Below are positions 59,309 to 64,000 of a DNA stretch of 64,000 nt, one piece after another. The notes beneath the pieces are model-generated. The model saw nothing but the letters and a program-made list of their open reading frames with translations. It was not told the DNA's origin and made no database searches. The position numbers were made by a program, and so were the translations under genes. The DNA lies in assembly GCA_023014335.1 (NCBI GenBank), contig JAECYW010000027.1, positions 248,001 to 312,000 of the forward strand. The letters run 5' to 3'. The stretch's first letter is position 1. Each line of letters starts with the position of its first letter. Source of the DNA: Galerina marginata. Its lineage: Eukaryota; Basidiomycota; Agaricomycetes; Agaricales; Galerinaceae.

Positions 59309-60597
59309 CTAAAACCCAAGTTCGTGAAGTCGATAGCGGTTCAATGTAAGATGAAAGGCCCTGCAGAAACCAATTGAATAATGAATTAAAATGAAAAGAA
59401 GCAGCAGACATACAGGTAACCGTTAACATAGCGTTTCCAGGGAAGGGCCGCATCGGTATTTTCTAGAATCTTCGTTACTCTAGCGTGTGCGGCCAATGTA
59501 TCATCAACAGCATCCTGCAGAGTTTCTATCATGGTCCTCTGAGTAACACGCGATCTGCTGGAAAGATAATTGTTCGTCTCTCCAGCGAGGTACTCTTTAT
59601 GGAACCTTGAAAAAGTGGTGTTACGATGAGAGGAGAAAGATATGCGACAAAACTTACGATAGGACATCATTTACCAGGTTTGTGATTAGAATGACGTCTT
59701 CGATTACTTGGATGTAAACCGAAAGGTTGAGGTTTAGGTGTTTTGGGAATAACATGAAAGCATAGGCTGCAGAAGAGCCCGTTTTGTTGCGCAGGAAGTA
59801 TGGCCATGACTTAGAAGCTTCGGAGAGCTTCATGTTGCTGATATCAGGCATCTGCTCTAATAGACACCCGTTTATAAAATCCATGGCGGCTAGCGTGATG
59901 CAGTTGGCTGGAATGGGGTCCCAGAACTGATACAAATCGGCCAGATGCTCGCGGAAAGCTTGGAGGAGATCTCCCTGAGGATTATTCTCAAAAATTCGTT
60001 GTTGGAATCCTCCTAAGGATGACGGGAACTTTTGACCAAGGTCGTCGATGTAGACCAGATACCTGGAGAAATCCAGTCAGGAGCTGTGTATGATAGACTA
60101 AAAATAAATACCAAGTGAGTCGCGCGATTCTCAGTCGCACTTCTGGTGCATGTCCGGGGTAGGAAAGCTATTGGATATCTCAATAAATGGAGCGCAATAG
60201 ATTTGATCGAAATGCCTACCTCTGCTATGGTAGCTGATTCTCTACACGAGGAATCAAACCATTTGTTACCGTCGTAATCGTATGAAGAGAATTCCGAGCG
60301 CAAGGACAGGTACGTTTCGTTATCCTCCGCTATTGGACCTTCGGGAGAATAATTCAGGCTTTCGACCAAGGAAGTGACGATTTCTTTGATGTGGGTAGAG
60401 GATTGACTTTTGGGTACATCCTTGTGCACCGACTGGGAAGGTGAAGCGTGACTCGAGTGCAAATTGGAGATTTCTTTTAGTGTTGAAGGCATGGTAGATA
60501 TGAGTTCTGACGCATCTTGGGAATGACTCGGTGCCCTTTTATATGTCGCGATGTCCTCTGCCTCGATACGACCGGAATGGCTTTTTCTTATCATCAT
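59309..60597 (-). CDS. Trichodiene-synthase-like sesquiterpene cyclase
   Basis: Five exons on the minus strand, 60597-60220, 60167-60112, 60062-59658, 59605-59414 and 59360-59309, give 360 residues without a stop, a normal length for the TRI5-like (PF06330) family. The leader (residues 1-85) is polar and poorly conserved. Then SYPGHAPEVRLRIARLTW-Y, the first metal-binding region IDDLGQKF, an inner region with LAAMDFINGCLLEQ and WPYFLRNKTGSSAAYAFMLF, and the NSE motif in LVNDVLSFHKEYLAGETNNY, followed by WKRYVNGYLAFHLTLNRYRL. The first motif is DDxxQ rather than DDxxD/E. The enzyme would cyclise farnesyl diphosphate to a sesquiterpene; the product cannot be predicted. No clear P450, oxidase or transporter gene lies beside it. 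Confidence 0.87.
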
Positions 60598-60600
60598 TTG

Positions 60601-61825
60601 CGGAGGCTTCTACGAAAGAATACGAGCCACGGGAAAGATTTTAAGCAACGAGGATGGACCTCCGACCTGGGTGGGCTAGCCGACATCGGTGCTTGATGAA
60701 TGGCTGCACACCGCTAATCATCGGAGGATGTTGATAACGATGCCGACTTAAAATAAACTGCATGAATGTCACAGAATTAAAGATTGGTTATGGGTGGATT
60801 TCCGACAAGTAAAGAGGAAAGTACAGAGGAATCAAACACTGAAACAATAGATTCCAGATTTGTGGGCTCGTCCGATTTAGACTAGGTTTGGAGTGTAGGA
60901 GCAGACTGGACCTAGAGAGATAAAGTCGCTGAGTTTATTTTGACAAGCACACCAAAAGGGGCGATCTATTTTGGTCTGCCTCTCTGCTTTGCGAATTCGT
61001 TCTAATTTCGGGATCAATTGCCTTTATTAAACTTCGATGTTGAAGAACGAAGGAATAATTCCTATATCATTGGAGGATTTGCAAAGTACCTCTCACGGAT
61101 GTAGCCAAAACACTGCATTTAGACTTCACCGACGAACAAATAATCGCCGACTGACTGTCAATGAGTCGTCCCTTGGTACTAGTTACAATTATAACCGTGG
61201 CCACGCATGAGATATTTTAGAGCCTGCATGTTCTTCATCGCGAGTTTCGGGCATCAAATTTCCGTGTCCAACTCGACAGCGTGAGACGCTCCCGCCTCGG
61301 CGGGAAATCCTGAAGATCAGGTAACCTATGATAGGTGTTTCCTTCGCTTGATTGTCCGTGATGGGAGGAGCAAACTAGAGCACGTTTGAATGACTGTGGA
61401 TATCTCGACGGATATCTCCCGCGCCTACTTAAGTATGCAACATCGCGTCCGGCTTGGCACTACGCACATGGACTCCTGTCCGAAGAAAATATCGACCTAA
61501 ACATTCTTAGTAGAATAGTCGCAGCGCGGACAGAATTAACCTACAGGTATAGTAACTATGGTATTGTTTTGGTTTCAAATGGACGTACACCAGCTGAGAG
61601 GACCAATATGGCAACTTTGGAGAAAGGTCGATCTTATTACGATTGCTTTCCAGCTTACGTGGAACGCACTTCAGTATTTTCAAGTTGGTGCCGACGCGCA
61701 ACCGAGACTGCGAAATTTTGGAACAGATGTATGTCAAGAGTGTTTGATTCGCCGGTGGAAATGAGATATTTGGTGGGCGGGGTGGAATATTGGATTAACC
61801 ATCTTCATTCAAAAAGAACATAAAC
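60601..61825. other. Intergenic upstream of terpene cyclase, no gene supported
   Basis: A plus-strand open frame at 61386-61823 lacks an ATG at its start and any family motif. Nothing else is recognised. Confidence 0.35.
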
Positions 61826-62024
61826 CTCATGGCTTGACCATAAGACCGATCCCTAATTCCCGATTAAGTGCCGTGTCCCTGAAGGTTCATTAGAAAATAG
61901 AGGCCCCTACGAGTGTCGAGGTTGACAGATTAGAGTCGGCTGCGGGTATCAATGTAAGCTCGTGCTATTTTCCGGAGAACGTTCGTAAGGATAAATGATG
62001 CACTAGACTCTCCGATTCCTCGTG

Positions 62025-62031
62025 TATAAAA
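62025..62031 (+). promoter_or_regulatory. TATA box of CBM1 gene A
   Basis: TATAAAA sits 46 bases before the ATG; the same motif is at exactly the same distance in gene B (63161). Confidence 0.7.
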
Positions 62032-62070
62032 CAGTCTGCAGCGGGTTTCTGCCACATCAACAAGTGGAAG

Positions 62071-62479
62071 ATGTTCGACCTCATAACATTTATCGTCGTC
62101 ATTGTCGTCAACTCAGGAGCAGCGCTTACGCTCACCAATCCACCACCCGTTTCATCCACAACGCCGTGGTATGATCCGGGGACGACAGTACCAATAACAA
62201 CTCCCAGAGGGACGACTGTGCCCGGACCTGTGACAACTGCAACTGGCATATCCCTTCCTTATCATCAGTGCGGTGGCATTGGATATACTGGGCCTACAGG
62301 TGACTTTGTTACTGTTGGCCCTCGGGGACTACAGAGTAACGTTTACATAAAATTCAATAGTCTGTGCCGCTCCATTTACCTGCACGTATTCCAACGATTA
62401 CGTGAGTAAATTTGAAGCCGATGCTTCGAAATATTCTTTGACTCACAATCTTCGATTGTAGTTTAGCCAGTGTCTGTAA
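62071..62479 (+). CDS. CBM1-only small secreted protein A
   Basis: Three exons, 62071-62299, 62361-62401 and 62462-62479, give 95 residues. A signal peptide (MFDLITFIVVIVVNSGAALT) leads to a Thr/Pro-rich linker (residues 21-62) and a complete CBM1: YHQCGGIGYTGPT, CAAPFTC and a final FSQCL, with the four cysteines and the aromatic positions of the cellulose-binding face. There is no catalytic domain. Such a protein would be secreted and bind cellulose or chitin; some fungal CBM1-only proteins act on cell walls or at the plant interface, but no role can be assigned here. Introns interrupt the CBM1 at the same two places as in gene B. Confidence 0.88.
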
Positions 62480-63160
62480 TAGAGTCAACTTGGAGTCAAA
62501 TTGGTTTTAAAGTAAAAGTTTTGTTGTATGCCAGTGTACTTATATCGTAAAATTTGTTCAAGTTGAAAATTTGCCTACTAGTATGCAGACGACTTTCGTT
62601 GGACTTTCGAGTCCTGAGGTTTGGTCACCCTGATTCACCTAATAGTGTTGAATTTGGAGATGCAGGCGTGGGCGCACTAATATCTAATTGTTAGCCAACA
62701 AGAGTGCGTAGCAAGGGCTCGAATGCGTGTTGATCAGTCACGCGGTATAGCATTGCTGGAAAGGTACGAATGGCTTGCTGAAACTTGCTCAATGGCTGAT
62801 GGAATTTACTGCCTACAATCCATTCGAAGCTCGGGCAGCTCAGGCCAGAAGCACTTTCAGCGTTGATATCATTCTAAAGCCAGGACGGATTATTGGAATA
62901 ACCATCCTCGCTCTAAAAAAAAACACAAACCTCATGGCTTGACCCTAAGACCGATCGCTGATTTAAGATTCCCGATGAAGTGCCGAATCACTGAAGGCGG
63001 ACAGTCACCGCCAACTAGAGAAAATTAGCTTTTAGAAGCCCCCTAAAAGTGTCTAGGTCGACATATTAGAGTTGGCCGCGTGTATCAATGTAAGCTCGTC
63101 TTATTTTCCGGAGAACGTTAATAAGGATAAATGATGCTCTACATTCTCCGATTCATTGTG

Positions 63161-63167
63161 TATAAAA
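63161..63167 (+). promoter_or_regulatory. TATA box of CBM1 gene B
   Basis: TATAAAA 46 bases before the ATG at 63207, conserved in spacing with gene A. Confidence 0.7.
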
Positions 63168-63206
63168 TAGTTAGCAGCAGGTTGTTACCGCATCAATAAG
63201 TGGAAG

Positions 63207-63577
63207 ATGTTCATCGTCAAAACATTCGCCATTGCCATTGTCATCAACTCAGGGATCGCCCTTACGCTAGGAGACTCGCCCACTATCACCACTCCACCAC
63301 CCATTTCATTCACAACGGGGTGGTTTGGGACGACGATACCTGTGACGACTCTCACACCCTCTCATTATGGTCAATGCGGTGGCCTTGGCTTTACTGGGCT
63401 TACAGGTGAGTTTATTACAGTGGGAGACTACAGAGTAACCTTTACATGAAATCAATAGACTGCGACGCTCCATATACCTGCACAATTCTCAATGAATATG
63501 TGAGTAAATATATAGGCGGCGCTTTCAAATATTCTGCGACTTACAATGTTCGATTGTAGTTTAGCCAGTGTCTGTAA
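63207..63577 (+). CDS. CBM1-only small secreted protein B
   Basis: Three exons, 63207-63405, 63459-63499 and 63560-63577, give 85 residues. It has a signal peptide MFIVKTFAIAIVINSGIALT, a shorter Thr/Pro-rich linker than gene A, and a CBM1 with YGQCGGLGFTGLT, CDAPYTC and FSQCL. Cysteines are all kept, while binding-face residues vary (Trp/Tyr positions are Phe and Tyr). The last 18-base exon encodes FSQCL plus stop in both genes. It is intact, in tandem with gene A, and has the same TATA spacing, so the pair are probably co-regulated. Confidence 0.87.
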
Positions 63578-64000
63578 CGGAGTTGGAGTCAATTTGCGTC
63601 TTGGAAGTGGAACTTTCATTGTGTACTTTTAAGTACTCTTAACATACTAAGGTTTGCTAACGCGGGCAACTTTCGTGTCCTGGGATCTAATCAGCCATAA
63701 AGTTTAATTTAAAGGAGCAGGTGTCGGCGTACTAATATTTTAAACTTTAGCCAATGAGAGTGCGTATTCAATGGGCATGTATCTTCTGTCCACAATGATA
63801 CCAGATTAAGCTGCTAAATACGATTTTTGCCAAAACTGAACTCAGATCTATGTACTTACTACACAGTTCTTGGCGTACGCAAGTAGGAAATAGAATAAAT
63901 AGAAATTTCAAAGTCTGTCCAGAAAGTAAGCCGGTAAAAATGTAATGCCCTCTCTACGCATCAAATGTAGTTTCCGCCCTTCCACCTTTTCTAAGGTTAA
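63578..64000. other. Window end, 3' flank of CBM1 gene B
   Basis: Homologous to the 3' flank of gene A up to about 63800; no further gene seen. Confidence 0.5.

Larger units (their letters stand above)
61826..62700 (+). repeat. Tandem duplication unit 1 (CBM1 gene A)
   Basis: The unit starts around cctcatggcttgacc (61826) and its counterpart starts at 62931. Promoter, three exons, two introns and 3' flank are alignable between units, with a period of about 1.1 kb. Confidence 0.85.
62931..63800 (+). repeat. Tandem duplication unit 2 (CBM1 gene B)
   Basis: Second copy of 61826-62700, same orientation and order of elements, with several small indels. Confidence 0.85.

Noticed and set aside
59202..59453. 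Alternative C-terminal exon of the terpene cyclase (minus strand, ending near 59202)
   Set aside because: It needs the wrong phase after the gtatgt donor at 59413; the in-phase reading gives NRYRLHEL and a stop at 59309, typical of the family.
61386..61823. 145-codon plus-strand frame between terpene cyclase and CBM1 genes
   Set aside because: Begins with TTG, shows no homologous counterpart or motif, and is open by chance in another frame too.

Overview
This window reads as a gene-sparse, transposon-rich stretch of an agaricomycete (mushroom-type basidiomycete) genome. The evidence is short GT-AG introns of about 40-105 bases in almost every gene, and families typical of Agaricomycetes: DUF6593, DUF6533, ULD-type ubiquitin-like, coiled-coil F-box and NACHT proteins, GH12/CBM1 secreted proteins, and a trichodiene-synthase-like cyclase. 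Exon joins were worked out by hand from splice consensus and reading-frame continuity. Family names come from recognising motifs; no search was run.

Layout. 1-6.6 kb: a segmental duplication with two intact paralogous four-helix membrane-protein genes, separated by a decayed copy of a dispersed gene family of unknown function. 6.6-12.2 kb: a second family copy split by a MULE transposon (8131-12020). 12.5-16.3 kb: a tandem-CVNH lectin gene, a third family copy and a DUF6593 gene. 17.06-24.26 kb: a CACTG-ended element with about 259-base terminal inverted repeats and a TGT target duplication. Its right repeat is interrupted by a 4,046-base Tc1/mariner-type element with 355-base terminal repeats and an intact 519-residue passenger gene. 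24.4-26.8 kb: an intact NACHT gene. 27.4-30.6 kb: a fourth family copy, apparently split by a 902-base non-autonomous element. 31.4-40 kb: GH12-CBM1 endoglucanase, a frameshifted F-box gene, an APH/AIM9-like kinase pseudogene and a 2OG-Fe(II) oxygenase pseudogene. 40.4-42.1 kb: a fifth family copy. 42.85-50.95 kb: a complete CACTA (EnSpm) element with Tnp2 transposase, a second convergent gene and a 161-base tandem array; it sits inside a DUF6533 membrane-protein gene whose two halves flank it. 54.4-55.6 kb: a diverged 72-base tandem repeat abutting a ULD gene. 58.7-63.6 kb: a small secreted-protein candidate, an intact trichodiene-synthase-like terpene cyclase and a tandem pair of CBM1-only secreted proteins.

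How the parts relate. At least five mobile elements can be delimited, four with convincing target duplications, and three of them interrupt another feature (MULE in a family copy, Tc1 in a CACTG terminal repeat, CACTA in a DUF6533 gene). The retained genes are mostly of the fast-turnover type: carbohydrate-active secreted proteins, lectin, NACHT, terpene cyclase. Neighbouring APH and oxygenase genes carry in-frame stops explainable as C-to-T changes. No rRNA or convincing complete tRNA gene was found.
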